The notes under the pieces: model-generated
What the model saw: the letters and a program-made list of their open reading frames with translations, nothing else
Databases searched by the model: none
Told to the model about the DNA's origin: nothing
Made by a program: the position numbers and the translations under genes
Assembly (NCBI GenBank): GCA_016870245.1
Contig: VGCA01000004.1
Coordinates: 1-46,127 of the forward strand
Reading direction: 5' to 3'
Source: Actinomycetota bacterium
GTDB taxonomy: Bacteria; Actinomycetota; Acidimicrobiia; IMCC26256; PALSA-555
DNA: 46,127 nt
Shown here: positions 39,712 to 46,127 of the stretch, one piece after another
Layout of the letters: every line of letters starts with the position of its first letter
Position numbering within the stretch: the stretch's first letter is position 1

Positions 39712-40900
39712 CGTTGCGCTGCACCTCGTTCGTCCCGCCGCCGATCTGGTGGAGGAGCCCGAGCAGCAGCCCCTCCGCGAAGTGGCCATCGACGAGCGCG
39801 TCGGCGTCGCCGGGCATGAGCAGCCCGCCCGGGCCCAGGATGCGCGTGCCGACGTCCTTGATCTCGAACGCGAAGGACGACCAGAAGAGCTTCGACAGCG
39901 ATGCGAGCGCCGGCGTGAGCGCCCCGGCGGCCTGGAGGTGCGCGATCCGGTAGGACAGTGCCCGGCCGACCGCGATCCGCTCCGCGAGGTACGCGAGCTG
40001 CTCCCGCACGAGCGGGTCCCGGCGCAGATCGAGGCGGGTCCCCTCCTGGGCGTGCAGCCACTCGACGAGCTCGTCGTAGAAGCGTTGGGCCTGGGCGGCC
40101 CGGGTGATGTTGGTCCGCTCGGCGTTCAGCAGCGCCTTGGCCACACGCCAGCCGTCGTGCTCCGCGCCGACCCGGTGCTCGACCGGGACCCGCACGTCGT
40201 CGAAGAACTCCTCCGCGAACGTCGGGTACCCCGTCATCGACCGGATCGGTCGCATGGTGATGCCCGGGGTCCGCATGTCGACGAGCAGGAAGCTGATGCC
40301 GGCCTGCGGCTTCACGTCGGGATCGGTGCGGACCAGGACGAAGATCCAGTCGGCCAGGCGACCGTTGCTCGTCCAGGTCTTGTGGCCGTTGAGGACGTAG
40401 TGGTCGCCGTCGCGCACGGCCGTCATCCGGAGCGCGGCCAGGTCGGAGCCCGCCTCCGACTCGGAGTACCCCTGCGCCCACATCACCTCCGACCGCGCGA
40501 TGGGTCCGAGGTGCTGCGCCTGCTGCTCCGGCGTGCCCGACTGGAACAGGACCGGAGCGAGCATGTTCGTGCCGTTGGAGTTCACGAGGGGCGCACCGGC
40601 ATAGGCGAGCTCCTCCCGGATGATGACCTGCTCGATGATCGGGCGACCGCCTCCCTCGTGCTCGGCGGGCCAGTGCGGGACGAACCAACCCCGGGCGTGC
40701 AGCTCGCGGCAGAAGGCGACCGCGCGCTCGTGCGCGTCGCGCGGGAGGTAGTCGGGGTTCGCCACGGTCCGCCGGAACTCGTCGGGGATGGAGGCCGCGA
40801 GGAACGCGCGCAGCTCGGCCTGCAGCGCGCGCTGGCCGTCGTCGAGCCGGAGCCGGACGGGATGGCGGACCGGCGATCCGGATGGCGCGACGGGCTCCAT
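39665..40900 (-). CDS. Acyl-CoA dehydrogenase
   Basis: A 411-residue acyl-CoA dehydrogenase. Landmarks are AQGYSESEAGSDLAALRM (substrate/FAD loop) and GHKTWTSNG. TGYPTFAEEFFDDVRVP lies in the middle beta domain, and the C-terminal GGGTNEVQRNVIGEAGLGLPR is the FAD-contact motif. It looks like a complete single-subunit type, in contrast to the heteromeric pair at 40974-43168. The ATG at 40900 is the first Met of the homologous region. It is divergent from the pair with a 73-bp gap and overlaps the ligase 3' end by 47 bp on the opposite strand. Confidence 0.88.
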   Translation of the reverse strand: MEPVAPSGSPVRHPVRLRLDDGQRALQAELRAFLAASIPDEFRRTVANPDYLPRDAHERAVAFCRELHARGWFVPHWPAEHEGGGRPIIEQVIIREELAYAGAPLVNSNGTNMLAPVLFQSGTPEQQAQHLGPIARSEVMWAQGYSESEAGSDLAALRMTAVRDGDHYVLNGHKTWTSNGRLADWIFVLVRTDPDVKPQAGISFLLVDMRTPGITMRPIRSMTGYPTFAEEFFDDVRVPVEHRVGAEHDGWRVAKALLNAERTNITRAAQAQRFYDELVEWLHAQEGTRLDLRRDPLVREQLAYLAERIAVGRALSYRIAHLQAAGALTPALASLSKLFWSSFAFEIKDVGTRILGPGGLLMPGDADALVDGHFAEGLLLGLLHQIGGGTNEVQRNVIGEAGLGLPREPRA

Positions 40901-40973
40901 ACAGTGGCACACTATCCGTCTCACCGTTGCCCTCGACCCGACGCCGCACCCCCAGCATGCGAGGCTCGTGCCC

Positions 40974-42029
40974 ATGGACGTCCGTCTGACCGACGAGCAG
41001 GAGCTCTGGAACGAGACGGTGGCTCGCCTGGCTCGCGACCTCGCGATGACGGTGCCCGACGACGACGCGGCCGACCGCGACGTCGAGGCGGGATGGGGGC
41101 GGGTGCTCGGCCTGGGAGTGCCCGCGCTGCGATCGCCGGCCCTGAGCGGTCTCGACCACACGGGGGTGGAGGCCGCGCTGGCCGCCGAGCAGTTCGGACG
41201 CCATCTCGTCCCGCTCCCGCTCGTCGGCCAGGGCCTGATCGCAGCCGAGATGCTCGCCGCGGCCGGGGCCGACGACCTGCTCGAGCGGGTGGCCGCCGGC
41301 GAGGTCCGCATCGCCCCGGCCCTGGAGCCCACCCTCGCGCGCGTCGCCCGACCCGGCACCGCCGCCATCGCGTGGGACGCCGCCGCGGCAACGCACGCGC
41401 TGATGGTCGACGACACCCCCGACGGGCGCGTGCTCGTCACCGTGCCCGTCGGAAGCGAACGCGTCCTCGGCCTGGACATCACCCGCCGACACGTCGTCGT
41501 CCCCGCGGGGAGCGCACCCGAGGACGTGGGCGCGACGAGCGCTCCGATCCCGCCCGAGCGATGGGCCCGGGTGGAGGCGCTCGCGCACACCGCGCTCGCG
41601 GCCGACCTCGTCGGGATCATGGACGGCGCGCTCGCCGACGCGGTCGCCCACGTCACGGAACGCCGGCAGTTCGGGGTCCCCGTCGGATCCTTCCAGGCCG
41701 TGCAGCATCTCGCGGCGGACTGCCTCGTCCAGATCGAAGGCGCGCGCAGCTGCCTCTGGCACGCGGCCTGGGCCGTCGACGAGGCCGACGTCGCCGAGGC
41801 GCGGCTGGCTGCACACACGGCCAAGGCGTACGCATCGCGCGCGGGGCGGGACGTCGTCGAGATGACGATCCAGATGTTCGGCGGCGTGGCGATCACCTGG
41901 GAGTACCTGTCGCACGTCCGGGCTCGCCGGGTGTGGACCGATCGGCGGGTGCTCGGCGACGAAGGCGCGCACTACTCCACGATCGCCGCCGCTCGGCTGG
42001 AGGCCGCCGCCGGCGCCGGAGTGGCCTGA
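40974..42029 (+). CDS. Acyl-CoA dehydrogenase, small subunit of a probable heteromer
   Basis: A 351-residue acyl-CoA-dehydrogenase-fold protein, shorter than usual. The middle domain is reduced, with no clear substrate-loop motif like that of its partner. The C-terminal domain is recognisable from AHVTERRQFGVPVGSFQAVQHLAADC, and MFGGVAITWEYLSHVRARRV follows. This matches the FadE28/ChsE-type chains that form alpha2-beta2 enzymes acting on steroid CoA side chains. The following subunit gene overlaps its stop by 1 bp (TGATG at 42027-42031), supporting co-assembly. A GTG 6 bp upstream of the chosen ATG is an alternative start. Confidence 0.85.
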   Translation: MDVRLTDEQELWNETVARLARDLAMTVPDDDAADRDVEAGWGRVLGLGVPALRSPALSGLDHTGVEAALAAEQFGRHLVPLPLVGQGLIAAEMLAAAGADDLLERVAAGEVRIAPALEPTLARVARPGTAAIAWDAAAATHALMVDDTPDGRVLVTVPVGSERVLGLDITRRHVVVPAGSAPEDVGATSAPIPPERWARVEALAHTALAADLVGIMDGALADAVAHVTERRQFGVPVGSFQAVQHLAADCLVQIEGARSCLWHAAWAVDEADVAEARLAAHTAKAYASRAGRDVVEMTIQMFGGVAITWEYLSHVRARRVWTDRRVLGDEGAHYSTIAAARLEAAAGAGVA

Positions 42030-43168
42030 TGGACTTCCGCGACAGCCCCGAGGAAGCCGAGTTCCGCGCCGACCTGCGCCGGTGGCTCGAGACCAATGCC
42101 CGCGACGTGCGGATCCCCGACGATCCGGCGGAGCGCGCCCGGGCCCAGAACCGGTTCCACCAGAGGCTCTACGAGGCGGGCTACATCGCGCTGTCGTTCC
42201 CCTCCGAGTACGGCGGTCACGGCAAGCCGCCGACCTACGAGGCGATCCTCAACGAGGAGCTCGCCGGGTTCGGGGCACCGCCGATCGAGGGTGTGGGCCA
42301 CATGAGCAACGCCCTCCTCCTCTTCGGCACCGACGACCAGCGCCGCACGTTGCTCCCCGGTCTGCTCTCGGGCGCGACGCAGTGGTGCCAGGGCTTCAGC
42401 GAGCCGGGGGCCGGCTCCGACCTGGCCGGTCTCACGACCCGCGCCGATCTCGTGCAGGTCGACGGCGCACCGCACTTCCGGATCAACGGCCAGAAGATCT
42501 GGACGAGCTTCGCCGCGACGGCCGACATGTGCTTCCTGCTGTGCCGCACCGAGCCCGACGCGCCCAAGCACCAGGGGATCTCGATCCTCCTCGTCCCCAT
42601 GACGACGCCCGGGGTGGAGCCCCGTCGGATCGTGAACGCCGCGCGCAACACCGAGTTCGCCGAGGTGTTCTTCACCGACGCGCTCGTCCCGGCGTCGTGC
42701 CTCCTCGGCCAGCGCGGACAGGGCTGGGCGATCGCGAACCAGCTGCTCGCGTACGAGCGCGGCCCGAGCGACGTCAACTTCATCGCCCGCATCGGCACCT
42801 ATCTGCAGTCGCTCGAGCAGGACCTCGCGAGCGGGCGCCTCCCCGACGACGACATGTCGAGGCGGCGCGTCGGCGAGGCGTACGTCGAGCTCCGAGCGCT
42901 GCAGCTGAAGGTCCAGCGCTCGCTCACCGATCGCGTCCACGGCGCGCTCCCCGGTGCCGAGGGATCGATCGACAAGCTCCTCCTGACCCGGGCCGACCAG
43001 TGCATAGGGCACGCGGTCATGGACCTCCGCGGCGCCGACGCCGTGCTCGCCGAGGACCTCAGCTGGGACGTGTACGTCTGGTCCCGGGCATCGTCGATCT
43101 ACGGCGGGACCCAGCAGATCCAGCGCAACATCGTCGCCCAGCGCGTCCTCGGGCTCCCGCGCCATTGA
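42029..43168 (+). CDS. Acyl-CoA dehydrogenase, large subunit of a probable heteromer
   Basis: A 379-residue acyl-CoA dehydrogenase. It has the FAD/substrate loop CQGFSEPGAGSDLAGL and INGQKIWTSFA. NTEFAEVFFTDALVP lies in the beta domain, and the C-terminal YGGTQQIQRNIVAQRVLGLPR FAD contact closes it. It resembles FadE29/ChsE-type partners. Start and stop overlap with the previous gene (TGATG) implies translational coupling. Together they would desaturate a bulky acyl-CoA, with electrons passing to ETF. The gene converges on the luciferase-like oxidoreductase 4 bp away. Confidence 0.88.
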   Translation: MDFRDSPEEAEFRADLRRWLETNARDVRIPDDPAERARAQNRFHQRLYEAGYIALSFPSEYGGHGKPPTYEAILNEELAGFGAPPIEGVGHMSNALLLFGTDDQRRTLLPGLLSGATQWCQGFSEPGAGSDLAGLTTRADLVQVDGAPHFRINGQKIWTSFAATADMCFLLCRTEPDAPKHQGISILLVPMTTPGVEPRRIVNAARNTEFAEVFFTDALVPASCLLGQRGQGWAIANQLLAYERGPSDVNFIARIGTYLQSLEQDLASGRLPDDDMSRRRVGEAYVELRALQLKVQRSLTDRVHGALPGAEGSIDKLLLTRADQCIGHAVMDLRGADAVLAEDLSWDVYVWSRASSIYGGTQQIQRNIVAQRVLGLPRH

Positions 43169-43172
43169 TCGA

Positions 43173-44084
43173 TCAGTCGGGCCGGTGCTCCGCCCAGGCC
43201 TGCCCCAGCGCCGCGATCCGCCCCGCGGCGTGTGCCGGGTCGTCGATGAAGTTCGTGGTGAACGCGGTGAGATCGGTCACGCCCGCGTCCGCGTAGGCGC
43301 GCGCCGCGCGGACGGTCGCGTCGAAGTCGGGTTCCTCCCCGTCGTGGAGGAAGGGGAGGCGGGTGCGCACCCTGAGCCCACCGGGGTCGCGGCCGGCGTC
43401 GAGGAACCGTCCCCGGAGCCGCTCGACCCCGTCGGCGATCTGGTCGACAGGAAGCGCGGGATGGGTGATCCACCCGTTGCCGAGCTCCACGATGCGTTGC
43501 AGGTTCCGCTCGTGCAACGAGCCGGAGAAGAGCACGGGGATCCCGTCGGGGTTCGCCGGCTTCGGCACGCACCACAGTCCGTCGAACGACACCGTCTCCG
43601 ACCGGAACGAGACCGGGTCCGGGCCCCACAGCGCGCGGCACGCCCGCACGCCGTCGGTGAGCAGCTGCCCCCGCCGGGCGAAGTCCGCGCCGACGGCGTC
43701 GTACTCCTCGGGCTGCCAGCCGACGCCGACGCCCAGCTCCAGGCGTCCGCCCGTGATCGCGTCGAGCGTGGCGGCCGTCTTCGCGAGCAAGACCGGCGGG
43801 CGCAGAGGCGAGACGATGACGCCGGTCGTGAGGGAGATCCGGTCGGTCACCGCACCCACGGCGGCCAGGACTGTGAGGGGCTCCGCCCACACCGCGTCGG
43901 AGGTGAAGTGCACCGGCGGATAGGGATAGCGGTCGAGCCGGTTGCCGAGGACGATGTGGTCGCCGATCACGACGCCGTCGAGGCCGCTGGTCTCGGCGAT
44001 GGCACCGAGCTCGACCAGGCGGCGGAGGTCCGCGCCGTGGCGACCCGCGTGCGACTGGATCCCGATGGAGCAGCGGATGGCCAT
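43173..44084 (-). CDS. LLM-class (luciferase-like, probably F420-dependent) oxidoreductase
   Basis: A 303-residue TIM-barrel flavin/F420 oxidoreductase. Family markers are VVIGDHIVLG near residues 38-47 and LTTGVIVSPLRPPVLLAKTAATLD. The canonical GGRLELGVGVGWQPEEYDAVG region is also present. The WQPEEY version is typical of actinobacterial TIGR03619-like F420-dependent enzymes. It could reduce an enone or oxidise an alcohol in the pathway. The start codon directly abuts the stop of the thiolase gene (44085) on the same strand, so they are co-transcribed. Confidence 0.85.
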   Translation of the reverse strand: MAIRCSIGIQSHAGRHGADLRRLVELGAIAETSGLDGVVIGDHIVLGNRLDRYPYPPVHFTSDAVWAEPLTVLAAVGAVTDRISLTTGVIVSPLRPPVLLAKTAATLDAITGGRLELGVGVGWQPEEYDAVGADFARRGQLLTDGVRACRALWGPDPVSFRSETVSFDGLWCVPKPANPDGIPVLFSGSLHERNLQRIVELGNGWITHPALPVDQIADGVERLRGRFLDAGRDPGGLRVRTRLPFLHDGEEPDFDATVRAARAYADAGVTDLTAFTTNFIDDPAHAAGRIAALGQAWAEHRPD

Positions 44085-45200
44085 CTACCCCGCGAGCAGG
44101 GCGACCGCGCAGGATCCCCCACCGCCCGCCGCGTGGACCAGTGCGTGGCGCGCGTCGTCGACCTGTCGGTCACCGGCCGTTCCCCGGAGCTGGCGGACGG
44201 CCTCCACCGTCTGGGCCAGACCGGTGGCCGAGAACGGATGCCCCCGGGCGAGGCACCCCCCGTCGGTGTTGGTCGGCAGGGCTCCTCCGCGCGCGAGCTC
44301 GCCGGCCACGGCCATGGCGGCCACCTCGCGCGCCGGGACGAGCCCGAGGGCGCCGAGCGTGATGGCCTCCTCGATCACGCACAGGTCGTGCAGCAGCACC
44401 ACGTCGATGTCGGCCGGCGACAGACCGGCGCCGCGAAACGCTTCCTCGGCGGTGCGGGCGGTCTGGAGCGGGGAGCCGATGGCGGGCCCGACGAGCGGCC
44501 AGGCGGGGTCGTACGGGAGGCTCGTCTGGGTCAGGGCCACGAGCCGCGGGTGCGCCGAACCGGCATCGTCGCGCGTCACCACGACCGCCGCCGCGCCGTC
44601 GACCGACGCGTGGCACATCATGCGGGTCAGCGGGGACGCGACGAGCCGCGACTCGAGGACCTCCTGCGCCGTGACCTCGTGGTCGACCCGCCGGGCCGCA
44701 TCCGGGTTCGCCCGCGCGTGGTTCCAGTTCTTCGCCGCGAGCGCGGCGAGCGCGTCCACCGTCCCGAGACCGTCCGCGATCCACTGCGACGCCTGGACCG
44801 CGTACGGCGCGGCCGGGGTCACGTAGTCCCAGACCCCCACCGGCTTGGGCACGATCCCACCGGGGGTGAGCGCCGTCGTCTTCTCGTAGCCGATCGCGAG
44901 CGCGACGTCACAGCGACCGCTCTGCACCGCCCACGCCGCCTCCCGAAGCACCACCAGGCCACCGGCCGAGGCGCTCTCGACGGCCGTGACGGGCACGCCG
45001 GTGTGGCCGAGCCCGTGGGCGACGGCGAGCGCGTGCTGCGGCGGCGCGAGCGACGAGGTGGCGTACACCTCTCCGACGTCCGCGTAGTCGAGTCCGGCGT
45101 CGGCGAGGGCGGCCCGGGCGGCGCCCCGCCCGAGCTCGACGAGCGGGAGCTCGCTGGTCCCGAAGGGCACGAGCCCGACTCCCCTGACCGAGACGTTCAC
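44085..45200 (-). CDS. SCP-x-type thiolase-fold protein with Ser in place of the nucleophilic Cys
   Basis: A 371-residue thiolase-superfamily protein. The nucleophile block, normally ENACASG-like, reads VESASAGGLV, so Ser or Ala stands where Cys is expected. The C-terminal GHPFSATG and HAAGGGGSC regions are normal. The GTG start at 45200 overlaps the DUF35 stop by GTGA (45197-45200). It is a second member, with 31437-32609, of thiolase-like proteins paired with DUF35. The two differ in their C-terminal motif: GHPFSATG here, YTHPGGFG there. Non-thiolytic C-C cleavage or ligation is likely, but the activity is unproven. Confidence 0.83.
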   Translation of the reverse strand: MNVSVRGVGLVPFGTSELPLVELGRGAARAALADAGLDYADVGEVYATSSLAPPQHALAVAHGLGHTGVPVTAVESASAGGLVVLREAAWAVQSGRCDVALAIGYEKTTALTPGGIVPKPVGVWDYVTPAAPYAVQASQWIADGLGTVDALAALAAKNWNHARANPDAARRVDHEVTAQEVLESRLVASPLTRMMCHASVDGAAAVVVTRDDAGSAHPRLVALTQTSLPYDPAWPLVGPAIGSPLQTARTAEEAFRGAGLSPADIDVVLLHDLCVIEEAITLGALGLVPAREVAAMAVAGELARGGALPTNTDGGCLARGHPFSATGLAQTVEAVRQLRGTAGDRQVDDARHALVHAAGGGGSCAVALLAG

Positions 45201-45523
45201 GCCGACTCCGCCGAGAACACCGGCAGGTCCACGCCCTCCAGCACCCGGACGGCGACGGCTCCGGGCGTGCCGGCGGCCGGCGCGGCGCCGGCGACCAGCA
45301 CCTGCACCCGGGGACCGTCCTCGAGGTCGACCCAGGCGACCCCGAACCCCTCGGCCCCGAACCCCTCGATCCCGAATGCGCCGGGCACCCAGGTGGAGGC
45401 GACCACCCGCCCGCGACCGCCGATCACGACCGGGTCCGAGGTCGCGGATCCACACGCCGCGCACTGGTCCCGGGGAGGGAAGGCCGTCTCGCCACACGTC
45501 GGGCAGCGACTGACCGAGAGCAT
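45197..45523 (-). CDS. DUF35 OB-fold/zinc-ribbon protein
   Basis: A 108-residue DUF35 protein, shorter than the one at 32606. It has zinc-ribbon cysteines Cys7, Cys10, Cys21 and Cys24 (CPTCG and CAACG) and then an OB-fold with GGRGRVVASTWV. It precedes and overlaps the thiolase-like gene, the reverse order of the first pair. It is divergent from the SDR at 45617, with 93 bp between. Confidence 0.85.
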   Translation of the reverse strand: MLSVSRCPTCGETAFPPRDQCAACGSATSDPVVIGGRGRVVASTWVPGAFGIEGFGAEGFGVAWVDLEDGPRVQVLVAGAAPAAGTPGAVAVRVLEGVDLPVFSAESA

Positions 45524-45555
45524 CGGCGCAACGTAGCCACCCGCGGGGCAATTCG

Positions 45556-45571
45556 ACAACTGTTGTATGGT
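45556..45571 (+). promoter_or_regulatory. Palindrome overlapping a -10-like sequence upstream of the last SDR
   Basis: ACAAC-T-GTTGT (45556-45566) is a perfect inverted repeat and runs into TATGGT (45566-45571), a -10-like hexamer for the SDR at 45617. The half-sites match those at 28873-28894 upstream of another SDR, suggesting a shared regulator. It is also positioned to control the divergent DUF35/thiolase operon. Confidence 0.45.
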
Positions 45572-45616
45572 TGCCGCACCAGGCGCCCCGGTGGCGCGCC
45601 CGGCGGAGGAGTACGA

Positions 45617-46127
45617 ATGGATCGTCTGGCCGGGCGTCGCGCCCTCGTGTCGGGAGGCGCCGGCGGGATCGGAGCCGCCGTGTCCCGCCGGCTCGCGGCG
45701 GAGGGCGCGGAGGTCGTCATCGTGGACCTCAACCAGGACGCCGGCGAGGCGACCGCGCAATCCATCGTCGACGCCGGCGGCACAGCCGACTTCGTGCGGT
45801 GCAACGCCGCGAAGGACGAGGACCTCGAGATGGTCGTCGAAGTCGTCGCCCGGGGTGGCGGGCTCCACGCCCTCGTCAACCTCACCCAGTACTTCGCACC
45901 GAGCCGAGCCTTCGACCTGGTCACCCTCAAGGACTGGGAGCTCGCGGAGCGCACCGGTCCGCGGGCCTCGTTCCGGCTCATGCAGCTCTGCCTCCCGCTC
46001 TTTCGCGCCGCCGGATCGGGTTCGGTCGTCAACTTCACGTCGGGCTCCGCGCTGACGGGGATGAAGTACACGGCCGCATATTCGGCGGCGAAGGGCGCGA
46101 TCGTCGCGTTGAGCCGAGTCGCGGCCA
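45617..46127 (+). CDS. SDR-family oxidoreductase (N-terminal 170 residues; cut by window end)
   Basis: The first 170 residues of an SDR, open to the end of the window. SGGAGGIG is at residues 12-19. NLTQ at 88-91 occupies the place of the usual NNAG, which is unusual and may alter the fold near the cofactor. Catalytic Tyr155-x3-Lys159 is in YSAAK. The ATG at 45617 follows a GGAGGAG ribosome-binding site. It is divergent from the DUF35/thiolase/luciferase-like operon. Confidence 0.85.
   Translation, partial: MDRLAGRRALVSGGAGGIGAAVSRRLAAEGAEVVIVDLNQDAGEATAQSIVDAGGTADFVRCNAAKDEDLEMVVEVVARGGGLHALVNLTQYFAPSRAFDLVTLKDWELAERTGPRASFRLMQLCLPLFRAAGSGSVVNFTSGSALTGMKYTAAYSAAKGAIVALSRVAA

Noticed and set aside
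1-46127. tRNA, rRNA, CRISPR arrays, insertion sequences or integrase genes
   Set aside because: None were recognisable on either strand. In particular, no selC tRNA or sel genes are in the window, so selenocysteine machinery must be elsewhere.

Overview
The window is very GC-rich, gene-dense bacterial DNA. Coding is nearly gap-free, many starts are GTG, and genes in operons often overlap by 4 bp (ATGA or GTGA). The gene content includes an F420-type luciferase-like oxidoreductase, SCP-x-type thiolases paired with DUF35 proteins, repeated CaiB/BaiF CoA-transferases, TetR regulators and many short-chain dehydrogenases (SDRs). This points to an actinobacterium. An environmental lineage such as Acidimicrobiia, or a mycobacterial relative, is plausible, but rank below phylum is inference. 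I see no rRNA, tRNA, insertion sequence, phage gene or CRISPR array. No gene-free stretch exceeds about 140 bp.

Layout, left to right. (1) 1-2177: the tail of a probable oleC, then oleD (long-chain olefin biosynthesis), facing a zinc-type alcohol dehydrogenase. (2) 2233-7108: an MFS exporter, an unknown dimeric-barrel-like protein, a nitronate-monooxygenase-like flavoprotein and a type B carboxylesterase. (3) 7182-11922: two Baeyer-Villiger-type flavin monooxygenases around a phytoene-dehydrogenase/retinol-saturase-like oxidoreductase. (4) 12027-13460: a crotonase and a TetR regulator. (5) 13482-18981, minus strand: a Rieske oxygenase and TetR, then two SDRs, a UGSC-family selenoprotein with an in-frame UGA, and its partner protein. 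(6) 19095-22146: an SDR, a fused alpha/beta 2-oxoacid dehydrogenase E1 and a free-standing lipoyl domain. (7) 22228-28825, minus strand: a SnoaL-like protein, three CoA-transferase genes (one a double-domain fusion) and an amidohydrolase. (8) 28951-33043: SDRs interleaved with two half-size MaoC-type dehydratases, then a thiolase-fold protein and DUF35. (9) 33093-37120: a DUF1214 protein, a sulfotransferase-like protein and two SDRs. (10) 37146-43168: a crotonase, an acyl-CoA ligase, and one single and one paired acyl-CoA dehydrogenase. (11) 43173-46127: a luciferase-like oxidoreductase, a second thiolase/DUF35 pair, and an SDR cut by the window edge.

From about 7 kb onward this reads as a catabolic island for an alicyclic or polycyclic carbon source, such as a steroid, terpenoid or related ring system. 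Oxygenation would be by the Rieske and Baeyer-Villiger enzymes, carbinol oxidation by eight SDRs, CoA activation by the ligase and CoA-transferases, and beta-oxidation-like steps by the acyl-CoA dehydrogenases, split MaoC and crotonases. The thiolase/DUF35 pairs would make the C-C cleavage. The substrate is not determinable from sequence alone.

The most striking item is the selenoprotein at 14537-15091. A naive gene caller would split it at the UGA. The reading frame continues through an N-U-G-S-C-T motif, and a perfect 8-bp hairpin follows 10 nt after the UGA. Several divergent promoter regions carry clean inverted repeats that look like operators.
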